Source: Microvirga sp. | GTDB lineage: Bacteria; Pseudomonadota; Alphaproteobacteria; Rhizobiales; Beijerinckiaceae | Reading direction: 5' to 3' | DNA length: 64,000 nucleotides | Assembly (NCBI GenBank): GCA_022241475.1 | Contig: JAKOMT010000007.1 | Coordinates: 62,001 to 126,000, forward strand | In this document: positions 8,686-20,436 of the stretch, one piece after another | How positions within the stretch are numbered: the stretch's first letter is position 1 | Layout: the number at the start of each line of letters is the position of its first letter | The notes under the pieces: generated by a model | Database searches by the model: none | The model's input: only the letters and a program-made list of their open reading frames with translations | Told to the model about the DNA's origin: nothing | Translations under genes and position numbers: made by a program

Positions 8686-9867
8686 TCACAGGCGCTGGAA
8701 TTCGGGTTCGAGCGCGGCGAGCGCGTCGAGGGTGTTGGCGGCGGCGAAAAGGTCGAGATAGGGAAGCGCGGCGGCCATGCCGCGCGCCACCGGCTCGTAA
8801 TCCTTCCAGCCCTTCAGAGGGTTGAGCCACACGATCCGGCAGCCCCGCCGCTTCAGGCGGGCGAGCTCTGCGGCGAGAACGTCCGGCGGATCGGTGTCGT
8901 AGCCGTCCGACAGGATCATCACGACGCTGCGCCCGGAGACGAGGCGCTTGGCGTAGGCGCGGTTGAAGGCCGCGAGATTGCCGCCGATGCGCGTGCCGCC
9001 GCCGAAGCCTTCCGCCAGCAGCGACAGCCGCGCGATCGACCGCAGGGCGTCCTCGTCGCGCAAGGCGTCCGTGATACGGACGAGGCGCGTGTGGAACAGA
9101 TAGGCGTCCATGCGCGCGTCCGCGCTCATGAGCCCCTTGAGGAACGCAAGAAAGACGCGCGAGTAGACGCTCATCGAGCCCGACACGTCGAGGATCGCGA
9201 CCAGCCGCGCGGGCCTTTCGGGGCGCCGACGCCGGAACAGGCGCATCGGCTCGCCGCCCGTGGCGACGCAGGCGCGCGCGACGCGGCGCAGGTCGATGAT
9301 CTCGCCGCGCTTGTCCGCCTCCCGGCGTCGCGAACGCCTGTCGCGGATGGCGCGCGCGACGCGCATGGCCGCCTGTTCTGCTTCCCGGATGCTCTCCGGC
9401 GTGACGAGTCTGCGCAGGTCGATCTGCGCGAGGTTGCGCGTTTTCGAGCCGATCAGGCGACCCTCACCGTCCTGATGCGCGGCTCCCGCGCCGTCGTCGC
9501 CCTCGGGCTCGTCGGCCTGGCCGGAGCCGGAATCGGAGCGGCCGGTCTCGGACCGCGCGCGATGTTCGTTGCGCTGTCCCTTGCGTTCGCTCGGCGCGCT
9601 CGCCATCCGCTCCCGCCCGCGATTGCGCCAATAGGCGTCGAAGAGGTCGTCGAAGCGGGCGAAGTCATCGGCGCTCCCGCAGCAGACGGCCTTCAGCGCC
9701 GAGCGCGCCTCGGCCGGATCCACGGCGCGCACCCGCGTCAGCGCCTCCAACGCCGCCGCCGTCTCGCCGGACCCGAGCCGCATCCCAGCGTCCCGCAGAT
9801 GCGCGACGAAGCCGGCGATGCGCTCGCTCGGCCCGGAGGCTCGCGCGGGGAAGCGGGTGATCGCCAT
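8686..9867 (-). CDS. coxE: VWA-domain protein CoxE
   Basis: 393-residue protein with a C-terminal von Willebrand A domain; the MIDAS motif DVSGSMS begins at Asp227. The middle is Arg/Glu/Ser-rich and probably disordered. CoxE works with the AAA+ ATPase CoxD in metallating the CO dehydrogenase active site. The ATG shares one base with the coxD stop (TGATG); a GTG one codon upstream is also in frame. CoxD-CoxE pairs resemble other MoxR-VWA chaperone systems. Confidence 0.9.
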   Translation of the reverse strand: MAITRFPARASGPSERIAGFVAHLRDAGMRLGSGETAAALEALTRVRAVDPAEARSALKAVCCGSADDFARFDDLFDAYWRNRGRERMASAPSERKGQRNEHRARSETGRSDSGSGQADEPEGDDGAGAAHQDGEGRLIGSKTRNLAQIDLRRLVTPESIREAEQAAMRVARAIRDRRSRRREADKRGEIIDLRRVARACVATGGEPMRLFRRRRPERPARLVAILDVSGSMSVYSRVFLAFLKGLMSADARMDAYLFHTRLVRITDALRDEDALRSIARLSLLAEGFGGGTRIGGNLAAFNRAYAKRLVSGRSVVMILSDGYDTDPPDVLAAELARLKRRGCRIVWLNPLKGWKDYEPVARGMAAALPYLDLFAAANTLDALAALEPEFQRL

Positions 9868-10745
9868 CACGCCGCCTTTCCAGCGAGACGCTGCGCGACT
9901 TCGGTCGGAACCGCGTCGCGATCGGCGCGCGTCTTGAGGAGCGCGCCGAGGCTCGCCTGCAAGGCGACGGGGTCGGCCGCGATGTCGTTGACGCTAAAGC
10001 CCGCGAGCGCGGCGGCGAAATCGAGCGTCTCGGCGACGCCGGGCTTCTTCTCCAGATCCTCCTTTCGCAGCGCCTGCACGAAGGCGACGATCTGGCCCAT
10101 CAGCGCCGCTTCGAGATCGGGGCGATGCGCGGCGAGGATCGCGATCTCCGTGGCGCGGTCGGGGTAGTCGACGAAGGAATAGATGCAGCGCCGGCGCAAA
10201 GCGTCGGAGAGATCGCGAACGCCGTTGGAGGTTAGGATCACGATCGGCCGCGCCTTCGCGACGATGGTGCCGAGTTCGGGGATCGAGATCTGGAAATCCG
10301 AGAGGATTTCGAGGAGATAGGCCTCGAACTCCTCGTCCGCGCGGTCGATTTCGTCGATCAGCAGCACAGGCGGCTCGTCCTGTCGGATCGCCTCCAGCAG
10401 CGGGCGCGCGAGCAGGAACTTCTCCGAGAAGATGCGCTCCTCGACATCGTCGCCGCCGCGCCCGGATTCCGCGGCCGCGCGGATCGCGAGAAGCTGGCGC
10501 TGGTAGTTCCACTCGTAGATGGCGTGCGAGGCGTCGAGCCCCTCGTAGCATTGCAGCCGGATCAGCCGCGCGTCTCGGATCGTGGCGAGCGTGCGCGCGA
10601 TCTGCGTCTTGCCCACGCCGGCCGCGCCCTCGAGAAGCAGCGGGCGCCCGAGGGTCAGCGCCAGATACAGCGCCATGGCGAGATCGTCGGAGGCGACATA
10701 TCCCGCGCCGGCGAGGTCGCGCTTGAGGTCGCGCCAGTCGCTCAT
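9867..10745 (-). CDS. coxD: MoxR-type AAA+ ATPase CoxD
   Basis: 292-residue MoxR-family ATPase, with Walker A GAAGVGKT at residues 40-47, Walker B VLLIDEIDR and sensor-1 region IVILTSNGVRDL. CoxD is a chaperone-like ATPase needed for sulfur and copper insertion into CO dehydrogenase. The frame is open far upstream through coxL, but the ATG at 10745 has a GGAG about nine bases before it; an alternative ATG lies at 10760. A 24-bp palindrome separates it from coxL. Confidence 0.92.
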   Translation of the reverse strand: MSDWRDLKRDLAGAGYVASDDLAMALYLALTLGRPLLLEGAAGVGKTQIARTLATIRDARLIRLQCYEGLDASHAIYEWNYQRQLLAIRAAAESGRGGDDVEERIFSEKFLLARPLLEAIRQDEPPVLLIDEIDRADEEFEAYLLEILSDFQISIPELGTIVAKARPIVILTSNGVRDLSDALRRRCIYSFVDYPDRATEIAILAAHRPDLEAALMGQIVAFVQALRKEDLEKKPGVAETLDFAAALAGFSVNDIAADPVALQASLGALLKTRADRDAVPTEVAQRLAGKAA

Positions 10746-10776
10746 GGTGACGTGCTCCATACGCCGCCGATCAGCG

Positions 10777-10800
10777 CGCCGCCCCGCATGCGGGGCGGCG
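10777..10800. promoter_or_regulatory. 24-bp perfect palindrome between coxL and coxD
   Basis: A perfect inverted repeat with no spacer, its half-site being CGCCGCCCCGCA, lies in the 83-base gap between coxL and coxD. In RNA it would fold as a strong GC stem with a very tight turn. There is no T-run after it in the direction of transcription, so it is more likely an mRNA-processing or attenuation element than a full terminator. Confidence 0.5.
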
Positions 10801-10828
10801 GCGTCGGGGCCTTGAGGGCGAAGGCCGC

Positions 10829-13248
<2,420 letters not shown>

Positions 13249-13249
<1 letters not shown>

Positions 13250-13737
13250 CAGGCGGCCTCCCTCTCGGCGTTCATTTTCTCGGCGGCGGCGAGGATCGAC
13301 TTCACGATGTTCTGGTAACCGGTGCAGCGGCAGAGATTGCCCGCCATGCCGAAGCGCACCTCCTCTTCGGTCGGATTGGGGTTCTCCTGCAGGAACCGCC
13401 ATGCGCGGGTGATCATTCCCGGCGTGCAGTAGCCGCATTGCAGGCCGTGATGTTCGCGGAACATCTCCTGCAGGACGTGCATGCCGGCAGGGCTCGCGAT
13501 CCCTTCGATGGTGGTGATCGTCGCGCCCTGCGCCTGCGCGGCGAAGATCGTGCAGGACTTCACGGATTTTCCGTCGAGATCGACGGTGCAGGCCCCGCAA
13601 TGCGAGGTCTCGCAACCGATGTGCGCCCCGGTGAGATTGAGGCGCTCGCGCAATACATGGATCAACAATTCGCGCGGCTCGCAGAGCGCTTCGACCGCCT
13701 CGCCGTTGACGGTGAGCTTCAGATGCATCTTGGCCAT
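13249..13737 (-). CDS. coxS: CO dehydrogenase small (2Fe-2S) subunit CoxS
   Basis: 162-residue iron-sulfur subunit. The N-terminal plant-ferredoxin-like domain binds one 2Fe-2S cluster through Cys42, Cys47, Cys50 and Cys62; the helical C-terminal domain binds the second through Cys101, Cys104, Cys136 and Cys138. It passes electrons from the CoxL active site to the FAD of CoxM. The start is the ATG at 13737, giving normal length; the frame is open upstream into coxM. It lies 20 bases after coxM and is coupled to coxL. Confidence 0.96.
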
Positions 13738-13757
13738 GTCTTTCCTCCCTCGTCGGC

Positions 13758-14612
13758 TCAGGCGCGCGACCACGCCCGCGCGACCGCGCGGCGCAGGATC
13801 ACCCCGGCGACGTGTTTCTTGAACGCGACCGGCCCGCGGTTGTCGGCGGTCGGGTCGATGTCTTCGAGCATCGCGGCGACCGCCGCGTCGAGCGCCGAGC
13901 CCGAGCAATCCGAACCGACGAGCGCGGCGCCGGCCGCCTCGCTCCAGACCGGGACGTCGGAGAGGTTCGTCATGGCGATCGAGGCGGAGGCGACGCGCCC
14001 GCCGGCCTTCTCGATCATCACGGCGGCGGCGGCCGTTGCGTAATCGCCGATCTTGCGCTTCTGCTTCTCGTAGGCGTAGCCGCCCTTCGGCCGGGGGAAG
14101 CTTACGGCGGCGAGGATCTCGCCGTCCTCGCGAGCGGTGGTGTAGGCCGCCTCGTAGAAGTCGCGGGCTTTCAGGTCGCGCAAGCCGTCGGGGCCGACCA
14201 GCGTGAAAGTCGCGTCGAGGCACTGCATCAGGCCCGGCATGTCGTTGCCCGGATCGCCGTTAGCGACGTTGCCTCCGAGCGTGCCGCAATAGCGCACCTG
14301 CGGATCGGCGATCTGAAGGGCCGCCTCGCGCAGGAGCGGCGCGGCTGCGGTAAGCGCACGATTGTCGATCAGCTCGTGCTGCGTCGTCATCGCGCCGATG
14401 CGGATCATGTCGGGACCGACTTCGATCCCCTTCAGATCAGCGACGTCCTGCAGGTCGATCAGGTGACCGATTTCGACCATGCGCAGCTTCATCATCGGGA
14501 TGAGGCTGTGCCCGCCCGCGATCACCCGCGCCTCCTCGCCGTGCTCGACGAGCAGGCCCAGCGCGCCCGAGATGTCCTTTGGTCGGTGATATTCAAATGA
14601 CGGCGATATCAT
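13758..14612 (-). CDS. coxM: CO dehydrogenase medium (FAD) subunit CoxM
   Basis: 284-residue flavoprotein subunit of the xanthine-dehydrogenase FAD family. FAD-binding motifs are [13 protein letters not shown] near residues 36-48 and the [15 protein letters not shown] stretch. It takes electrons from CoxS and hands them to the quinone pool. It is the first structural gene (order M-S-L). The 184-base gap to coxC upstream should hold its promoter and contains two TTGAA direct repeats one helical turn apart. Confidence 0.96.
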   Translation of the reverse strand: MISPSFEYHRPKDISGALGLLVEHGEEARVIAGGHSLIPMMKLRMVEIGHLIDLQDVADLKGIEVGPDMIRIGAMTTQHELIDNRALTAAAPLLREAALQIADPQVRYCGTLGGNVANGDPGNDMPGLMQCLDATFTLVGPDGLRDLKARDFYEAAYTTAREDGEILAAVSFPRPKGGYAYEKQKRKIGDYATAAAAVMIEKAGGRVASASIAMTNLSDVPVWSEAAGAALVGSDCSGSALDAAVAAMLEDIDPTADNRGPVAFKKHVAGVILRRAVARAWSRA

Positions 14613-14658
14613 GCCGTGCCCTCCCTTGTTCCTGCGACGATCGAGCGCCGCATGCGCG

Positions 14659-14673
14659 TTGAATGCGTTTGAA
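14659..14673. promoter_or_regulatory. TTGAA direct repeats upstream of coxM
   Basis: Two TTGAA copies start exactly 10 bp apart, each in a GCG(T)TTGAA context, about 47-61 bases upstream of the coxM ATG. LytTR-domain regulators bind direct repeats on one DNA face, and the adjacent coxC gene encodes such a domain. No match to a known consensus is claimed. Confidence 0.3.
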
Positions 14674-14796
14674 CGAGAGGGTGCGCCCGGACGCCGAGCG
14701 TCGCCGCTGCGCGCTCACCAGACGGAGCCGCAATTTCACGAAACGCGCCTGTCCTGCACGAAATGCGAAATCGCGTGAGACGGACCGGGGAACGCC

Positions 14797-15957
14797 TCAG
14801 GCGAGGCCGAGCGCCTCGCGAAGCGCGGGGATGCGCGAACGCGCCACCGGCACGCGCTCCAGCGACGGGCTGCCGTCGAACAGGCAGAAGCCGTTGTCCT
14901 TGCGTCGCTCGAACCCGCTCACGCGGGCGGCGTTGACGAGATAGCTGCGATGGACGCGCAGGAACGCAGCCGGCAGCCGCTTCTCCGCTTCGGAGATCGA
15001 CCAGGGGCAGAAGACGCGTCCGGAGGCGATGTAGGCGATCGTGTAATGGCCCTCCGCGCGCACGGCGAAGACCTCGTCGGCGGGCACGAAGAAGGTCGAG
15101 CCCTCTTTCTCATAGGGCACGCGGACCGGCCGGATCGGCGCCGTCTGCGGAGCGCGAACGTCGCTCGGCCGCGCCGCCATCTCGATCCCGTCCGCGGCCG
15201 GCGGCGACGCGGCGTCGCCCGCCGCCACGATCGCGTCCTCCTCGGCGGCGGAGCGGTTGAGGAAGCTCGCGGCGGCGAGAAGGAAGGCTCCGGAGATCAG
15301 GAAGCCCGCGAGCAGCACGAGAAGCGCGATATCGGCGTTGGCGATCGCGGGGGCGTCGAGCGAGCGACGCGCCGATTCGACGAATTCCGTCCAGGTCATC
15401 GCGCCGAAATGCACCACCGCGACGCTCGCGCCGAAGACGAGCGTCGCGAGCAGCGTGTTGCGGCGGGTGCGCCGGCTATAGGCGATGAAGATCGCCGCAG
15501 CCCCCATGCCGACGGCGAGCAGGCCCACGATCACGAAGCCCGTAGAATCGTAGACCGGCGCGCAGCCGTCGATGGCCGAGAGCCCCACATAGTGCATGAC
15601 CACGATGCCCAGGCCGAGAATCGCGCCGGCGAGAAGCTTGCGCGGCCGCGTGCGCGGCCCGAAATGCATGAGGATGAGCGCAAGGCCCGCCAAAAGGATC
15701 GCGATCAGCACTGAGGCCGTCGTCGGCAGGAGATCGTAATAGACCGGCACGGGAAAGCGCATTGCGAGCATCGCGACGAAGTGCATCGACCACACTCCGC
15801 CGCCCAACGCGATCGCCGCCATGACGATACGCAACTGCTTCTGGCTTTCGACCAGCCGGGAGATTCCGCGCGTGAGCGTCAGGCCCGTGAACGAGGCCAT
15901 CATCGACACGAGAATCGACGCCGCCACGAGCCACGGATCGTAAGTATAGATGATCAT
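14797..15957 (-). CDS. coxC: MHYT-LytTR membrane regulator CoxC
   Basis: 386-residue protein with an N-terminal seven-helix MHYT sensor domain and a C-terminal LytTR DNA-binding domain. The MHYT motifs appear as WSMHFVAM, VVMHYVGL and AVVHFGAM, whose Met/His/aromatic residues are proposed to bind metal and so sense CO, NO or O2. The LytTR part runs from about VPADEVFAVRAEGHYT to the end. This architecture and its place directly upstream of coxM match CoxC of Oligotropha (CoxH is similar). It is a candidate membrane-bound CO-responsive activator of cox. The ATG at 15957 is chosen because the hydrophobic domain begins there. Confidence 0.85.
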   Translation of the reverse strand: MIIYTYDPWLVAASILVSMMASFTGLTLTRGISRLVESQKQLRIVMAAIALGGGVWSMHFVAMLAMRFPVPVYYDLLPTTASVLIAILLAGLALILMHFGPRTRPRKLLAGAILGLGIVVMHYVGLSAIDGCAPVYDSTGFVIVGLLAVGMGAAAIFIAYSRRTRRNTLLATLVFGASVAVVHFGAMTWTEFVESARRSLDAPAIANADIALLVLLAGFLISGAFLLAAASFLNRSAAEEDAIVAAGDAASPPAADGIEMAARPSDVRAPQTAPIRPVRVPYEKEGSTFFVPADEVFAVRAEGHYTIAYIASGRVFCPWSISEAEKRLPAAFLRVHRSYLVNAARVSGFERRKDNGFCLFDGSPSLERVPVARSRIPALREALGLA

Positions 15958-16227
15958 CGGTCGGCCGCGTCCAACCTCCGGCGTTCGACACGGGCGGGCG
16001 CTTCGCGCCGGCCCGGCTCCCCACGCGCGGGCTCTTCGGCCCGTCGCGAACACGCGCCTCGCCGGAAGCTTGGCGGCGGGACGATCGGTCAACTATCGAC
16101 TCCCCTTTCGCCGTGTCAATGGCGCGCAAGGCTGCGGTTCCCGATCGCCCCGCCAGCCATTGCGGAACGTCAAGGCGCGCTTGGCCGTTTACCGTCAGGT
16201 TAAAGAGAACGGTGTGGGAGATCGGCG

Positions 16228-17049
16228 ATGATCAGGGACGTGATGGTGCATCTGGACGGAAGCGACTCGGATCTGGAGCGGCTTGCGCTGGCCGAAATGC
16301 TGGCCGACGCGCATGCCGCGCATATCGACGGATTCTACGTCAACTCCCTGCCCTCGATCGCGCTCGCCGTCGACGCGTCGGGCGCCGGGGCCGAGGTCAT
16401 GGGAACGCTGACGGAGAGCGCGATCGCCGATGGCGACGTGATCGAGAAGCGCCTCGCGGCCCGGCTCGACGCCTGCCGTTTTCCCGCGACGCTGACGCGC
16501 GTCGACGTGATGAGCGACCAGGCGGGCGACAACGCCGCGCGCGCGGCCCGATTCGCGGATCTGTTCCTCGCGACGCGCCTGTCGGACGCCGAGGACGGCG
16601 AGGCGTGGAGCGATCTGATCCATGCGGTGATCTTCGGGTCGGGTCGCGGCGTTCTGCTCGCCACGCCCGGCGCGCCGGCAAGGCCCTTCCGGCGGATCGT
16701 CGTCGGCTGGAACGCCAGCCGCGAGGCGGCGCGGGCGCTCGCGGAAGCCGCGCCGTTCCTTCGCGCCGCCGACGAAGTGATCCTCGTAAGCGCCGAGCGC
16801 GATCCTTCGGGCGAGGCGCCCGACAGCCGCATCGCCCGCCATCTCGATCGCCACGGCGTCAAGGTCACGGTCCACGATATCCGCTCGCGCGATCCGGCGG
16901 ACGCGATCATCGCCGAGGCCGAAAGTCGCGGAGCCGATCTGATCGTCACCGGCGCTTACGGGCAATCCCGCCTGAGGGAATGGGCGCTGGGCGGCGTCAG
17001 CCGCGAATTGCTGCGGCGCGCTCCGGTCCCGCTGCTCGTCGCGCATTGA
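16228..17049 (+). CDS. universal stress protein (UspA family)
   Basis: 273-residue Usp protein with two Usp-like halves. The N-terminal half (VMVHLDGSDSDLERLALAEMLA) is diverged; the C-terminal half carries RRIVVGWNASREAARAL and the ATP-binding pattern GAYGQSRLREWALGGVSRELL, so it probably binds ATP. A GGGAGATC ribosome-binding site precedes the ATG. It is divergent from coxC with a gap of about 270 bases in which I see no other gene. Function beyond stress tolerance is not readable. Confidence 0.88.
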   Translation: MIRDVMVHLDGSDSDLERLALAEMLADAHAAHIDGFYVNSLPSIALAVDASGAGAEVMGTLTESAIADGDVIEKRLAARLDACRFPATLTRVDVMSDQAGDNAARAARFADLFLATRLSDAEDGEAWSDLIHAVIFGSGRGVLLATPGAPARPFRRIVVGWNASREAARALAEAAPFLRAADEVILVSAERDPSGEAPDSRIARHLDRHGVKVTVHDIRSRDPADAIIAEAESRGADLIVTGAYGQSRLREWALGGVSRELLRRAPVPLLVAH

Positions 17050-17058
17050 CGCGACGGG

Positions 17059-18555
17059 TCACTTCGGGGTGAGCGTCCGGCCGAGCGCGTCTCGCCAGCC
17101 GGCGATCTTCTCCTCGCGGCGCGCGTCGTCCATCGACGGTTCAAAGCGCGCCTCGGCGCGCCACGTGCGCGCGAACGCCTCCGGTTCGGGCGTCACGCCC
17201 GCCGCGAGGCCCGCGAGATAGGCCGCCCCGAGCGCCGTCGTCTCCATGACCGGCGGGCGCTCGACGGGCAGGCCGAGGATGTCGGCGAGGAAGCGCATCG
17301 TCCAGTCGCTCGCGGCCATGCCGCCGTCCACGCGCAGAACCGCTCCCGTCCCCAGCGCCTCCGGCGCGTCACGCGCCATGGCGGAGAGGAGGTCAGCCGT
17401 CTGGTAGCCGACGCTTTCGAGCGCCGCACGCGCGATCTCCGCGCGACCGGAGCCCCGCGTCAGGCCCGTCAGCGCGCCGCGCGCCTGCGGGTCCCACCAC
17501 GGCGCGCCGAGCCCGACGAAAGCCGGCACGAAATACACCGCCTGGTCCGGATCGGCCGCCATGGCGAGCGCCTCGGCGTCGGAGGCCCTGTCGATGATGC
17601 GCAGACCGTCGCGCAGCCATTGCACGGCGGCGCCGGCCACGAAGATCGCCCCTTCCAGCGCATACGACCGCCGACCCCCGAGCTGGTAGGCGATCGTCGT
17701 CAGGAGCCTGTTGCGGGAGGCGACGGGCGCGTCGCCCACGTTGAGAAGCGCGAACGCGCCCGTCCCGTAGGTCGCCTTGACCATGCCCGGCGTGAAGCAG
17801 GCCTGGCCCACGACGGCGGCCTGCTGGTCGCCGGCGACGCCGCGAATCGCGATCGGAGCCCCGAACAATTCGGCCCGCGTCGCGCCGTAATCGCCCGCGC
17901 AATCCCGGATATCCGGCAGCCACTCGCGCCGCATCCCGAACGTGGCGAGAAGCCCGTCGTCGTAATCACCCCGCGCGATGTCGACGAGGAGCGTGCGCGA
18001 CGCGTTCGTCGCGTCGGTGGCGAAGACGGCGCCGCCGGTGAGCCTCCAGATCAGGAACGCGTCGACGGTCCCGAAGGCGAGTTCGCCGCGCTCCGCCGCT
18101 TCGCGCGCGCCCTCGACATTGTCGAGAATCCACGCGAATTTCGTCGCGCTGAAATAGGAATCGAGCAGAAGCCCCGTCCTGGCCGTGATCTCGGGCTCGG
18201 CGCCATCGCCCACCAGCCGGGCGCAACGATCCGCGGTTCGCCTGTCTTGCCAGACGATCGCGGTGTGGATCGCCCGCCCCGTGCGCCGGTTCCAGACGAT
18301 CGCCGTCTCGCGCTGGTTGGTGATGCCGAGCGCCGCGACGTCGCGCGCGTCGAGCCCCGACCGGGCGAGCGCCTCCGCGATCACCGCGACGCTCGACGCC
18401 CAGATTTCCTCGGGATCATGCTCGACCCAGCCGGGCCTCGGATAGATCTGCGGAAACTCGCGCTGAGCGACCGCGACGGGGCGAAGGGCCGCATCGAAGA
18501 CGATGGCGCGTGTGGACGTCGTGCCCTGGTCGAGGGCGATGAGATGACCGGCCAA
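17059..18555 (-). CDS. glpK: glycerol kinase
   Basis: FGGY-family kinase that phosphorylates glycerol to glycerol 3-phosphate. From the TTG at 18555 it has 498 residues, the usual size. The N-terminal phosphate motif [15 protein letters not shown], the [15 protein letters not shown] motif and the C-terminal [21 protein letters not shown] are intact. The TTG is chosen because GGAGG lies five bases before it; a longer ATG-started frame adds a low-complexity N-terminus not seen in the family. No glpF, glpD or glpR lies in the window, so it stands alone here. Confidence 0.93.
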   Translation of the reverse strand: MAGHLIALDQGTTSTRAIVFDAALRPVAVAQREFPQIYPRPGWVEHDPEEIWASSVAVIAEALARSGLDARDVAALGITNQRETAIVWNRRTGRAIHTAIVWQDRRTADRCARLVGDGAEPEITARTGLLLDSYFSATKFAWILDNVEGAREAAERGELAFGTVDAFLIWRLTGGAVFATDATNASRTLLVDIARGDYDDGLLATFGMRREWLPDIRDCAGDYGATRAELFGAPIAIRGVAGDQQAAVVGQACFTPGMVKATYGTGAFALLNVGDAPVASRNRLLTTIAYQLGGRRSYALEGAIFVAGAAVQWLRDGLRIIDRASDAEALAMAADPDQAVYFVPAFVGLGAPWWDPQARGALTGLTRGSGRAEIARAALESVGYQTADLLSAMARDAPEALGTGAVLRVDGGMAASDWTMRFLADILGLPVERPPVMETTALGAAYLAGLAAGVTPEPEAFARTWRAEARFEPSMDDARREEKIAGWRDALGRTLTPK

Positions 18556-18796
18556 TCCCGCCTCCACGCGAAGCCGCCCGAACCGGGCGCGTGGCCCGAG
18601 ACTAGGACGCTCCGGCGCGCGCGCCAATCCCGGCGCGCATTCACTGCACGAGCACGGCGCGCCCGCACCAGACCCCGCCGACGCGGACATCGGCCTCTCC
18701 GATCCAGAGCCCGTGAACTGGAATCAATCACCGGGTTAATCGGCGCCCGCCAAGATCAGTCCTCACTCCACTTCACAGTAATTGCGCGTTGAATTC

Positions 18797-19750
18797 TCAA
18801 TCCTCGACGATCCCAGCCTCCCAACCGAGCATCGCCTGCTTGCGCGTCAGTCCCCAGCGATATCCCGTGAGCGCGCCGGAGCGGCCCAGCACCCGATGAC
18901 AGGGGACGACGAAGGAGACCGGGTTGCGTCCGACGGCCGCGCCGACCGCACGGGCCGCCTTCGGACTGCCGATGCGGCCCGCGATGTCGGAATAGGTCGC
19001 GGCGCGGCCGAACGGGATGCGCAGCAACGTCTCCCAGACCCGCAACTCGAAGTCCGCCCCGATCAGCACGATGCGGAGCGGCTCCTCGGGCCGCCAGAGG
19101 CGACGATCGAAGATGCGCCGGGCGAAGGGCTCGACCGCCCGGTCGTCGCGCCCGAGGCGGGCGGCAGGCCAGCGTCGGGCCATGTCCGCGAAGGCTGCGT
19201 CCCGGTCGCCGTCGTCGACGAAGCCCAGGCCGGCGAGGCCGCGCGGGGTGATCACGACGATCGCCTCGCCGAACGGCGTGACGTGAAAGCCGTAGCGCAT
19301 CGACACCCCCTCGCCTCGCCGCTTGTACTCTCCCGGCGAGAGGGCTTCGTGGGTCACGAAGAGGTCGTGCAGCCGGCTCGGACCGGAGAGCCCCGTCTCG
19401 TAGGCGGCGTCGAGCACGCTCGCCGAGCCCGCCAGCATGCCGCGCGCCGCGTCGAGGGTGACTGCCTGGAGGAACGCCTTGGGAGAGAGGCCGGCCCAGC
19501 GTCTGAAGAGGTGATGCACCTGGGTCGTCGACAGGCCGACGTCGAGCGCGATTTCATCAAGCGAGGGCTGGCGGCGCCAGTTCTGCGAGATGAAGGCGAC
19601 GATGCGCCGGACGTGCTCGTAATCTCCGTGTCCGGCCTCGTCGCCCAGGTTTGCGACGCCATAGCGGGCGTCGCCAAGGCGCGAGCCGGCTGCCGCGACG
19701 GGCTCTTCGGCGTCGTCTGCGGCGATGTCGTTTGCTGCGTCTCGGGTCAT
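18797..19750 (-). CDS. AraC-HTH / methylated-DNA-cysteine methyltransferase fusion (Ada-like)
   Basis: 317-residue fusion. The first part (about residues 35-140) is an AraC-type double helix-turn-helix; the second is an O6-methylguanine-DNA methyltransferase with the acceptor motif PCHRV (Cys284) and the helix-turn-helix arginine region. It repairs O6-alkylguanine by suicidal transfer to the cysteine. The N-terminal Ada zinc domain with its methylphosphotriester-acceptor cysteine is absent, so the classical Ada switch cannot operate. The ATG at 19750 has AGGAG nine bases upstream; an in-frame ATG at 19777 is the alternative. Confidence 0.88.
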   Translation of the reverse strand: MTRDAANDIAADDAEEPVAAAGSRLGDARYGVANLGDEAGHGDYEHVRRIVAFISQNWRRQPSLDEIALDVGLSTTQVHHLFRRWAGLSPKAFLQAVTLDAARGMLAGSASVLDAAYETGLSGPSRLHDLFVTHEALSPGEYKRRGEGVSMRYGFHVTPFGEAIVVITPRGLAGLGFVDDGDRDAAFADMARRWPAARLGRDDRAVEPFARRIFDRRLWRPEEPLRIVLIGADFELRVWETLLRIPFGRAATYSDIAGRIGSPKAARAVGAAVGRNPVSFVVPCHRVLGRSGALTGYRWGLTRKQAMLGWEAGIVED

Positions 19751-19825
19751 GGCGGCGCACTCCTGATGCCCGGCCATTCTACAAGCGCCTCCCGAGGCGG
19801 GACACCCGAAACCTGCCTCCTCCGG

Positions 19826-20329
19826 TCAGGCCCGCGTGAGGCTCACGTCGGGTTTGCAGGCGAGCGTCTGGAAGACGACGCAGTGGCGTTCGGTCAATAG
19901 CGCAAGCTCGGCCAGCCTCTCGTCGCTCTCAGGCGCATCGACGACGATGTCCAGACGGATCGCCTTGAACCCGACGGGCGCCTGCGCGTCGAGGCCGAGC
20001 GCGCCGCGCAAGTCGAGTTCGCCCTCGGCGTCGATCCGGGCGCCCCGCAGGTCGAAGCCGAGTTTTTCCGCCACGGCCCGCAACGTCACTCCCGCGCAGC
20101 CCACGAGCGCCTCGAGGAGCATGTCGGCGGGCGCGCGATCGGCTCCGGTCCCACCGGCCGCGGGATGAAGTCCGGCGACGGTGACCGTCCGCCCCGTGCG
20201 CACGCGGCAGGCGATGTCGTCGGGTTCGACGATCCCGCGGCTCGTGCAGACGAGGGCGGCGCTGCCGGGATTATCCAGATACCGCTGCGCGAGCGGTTCC
20301 CGACGCCGGCGGAAGAAATCCACGTCCAT
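19826..20329 (-). CDS. OsmC family protein
   Basis: 167-residue OsmC/Ohr-fold protein. Family features are the substrate-facing APADMLLEALVGCAGVTLRAVAEKLG segment with one cysteine, and a second conserved cysteine in LLTERHCVVFQTL. OsmC proteins reduce organic hydroperoxides with a cysteine pair; this member has both positions. The ATG at 20329 has AGGAAGG eight bases upstream; the frame extends to 20416 but crosses the likely promoter. A 7+4+7 inverted repeat 52 bases upstream overlaps a plausible -10 element. Confidence 0.85.
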   Translation of the reverse strand: MDVDFFRRRREPLAQRYLDNPGSAALVCTSRGIVEPDDIACRVRTGRTVTVAGLHPAAGGTGADRAPADMLLEALVGCAGVTLRAVAEKLGFDLRGARIDAEGELDLRGALGLDAQAPVGFKAIRLDIVVDAPESDERLAELALLTERHCVVFQTLACKPDVSLTRA

Positions 20330-20380
20330 CGGCCAAGCCTTCCTGCATGCAAAAATTGCATCGATCCAAAAATGACACCT

Positions 20381-20398
20381 TATAGACTTTGGTCTATA
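20381..20398. promoter_or_regulatory. inverted repeat at the osmC promoter
   Basis: TATAGAC-TTTG-GTCTATA is a perfect 7-bp inverted repeat. On the minus strand its first half reads TATAGA, 16 bases after TTGCGT, so it would coincide with the -10 box of an osmC promoter. That is the layout of a repressor site; a MarR- or HxlR-type redox sensor is plausible but unproven. Confidence 0.5.
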
Positions 20399-20436
20399 GG
20401 CGGTTGTTTCGTCCACGCAACAAAAATTTCAACGAA

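Noticed and set aside
7335..10167. Long plus-strand open frames over coxG-coxE
   Set aside because: Antisense shadows of coxG, coxF, coxE and coxD; no plausible protein features.
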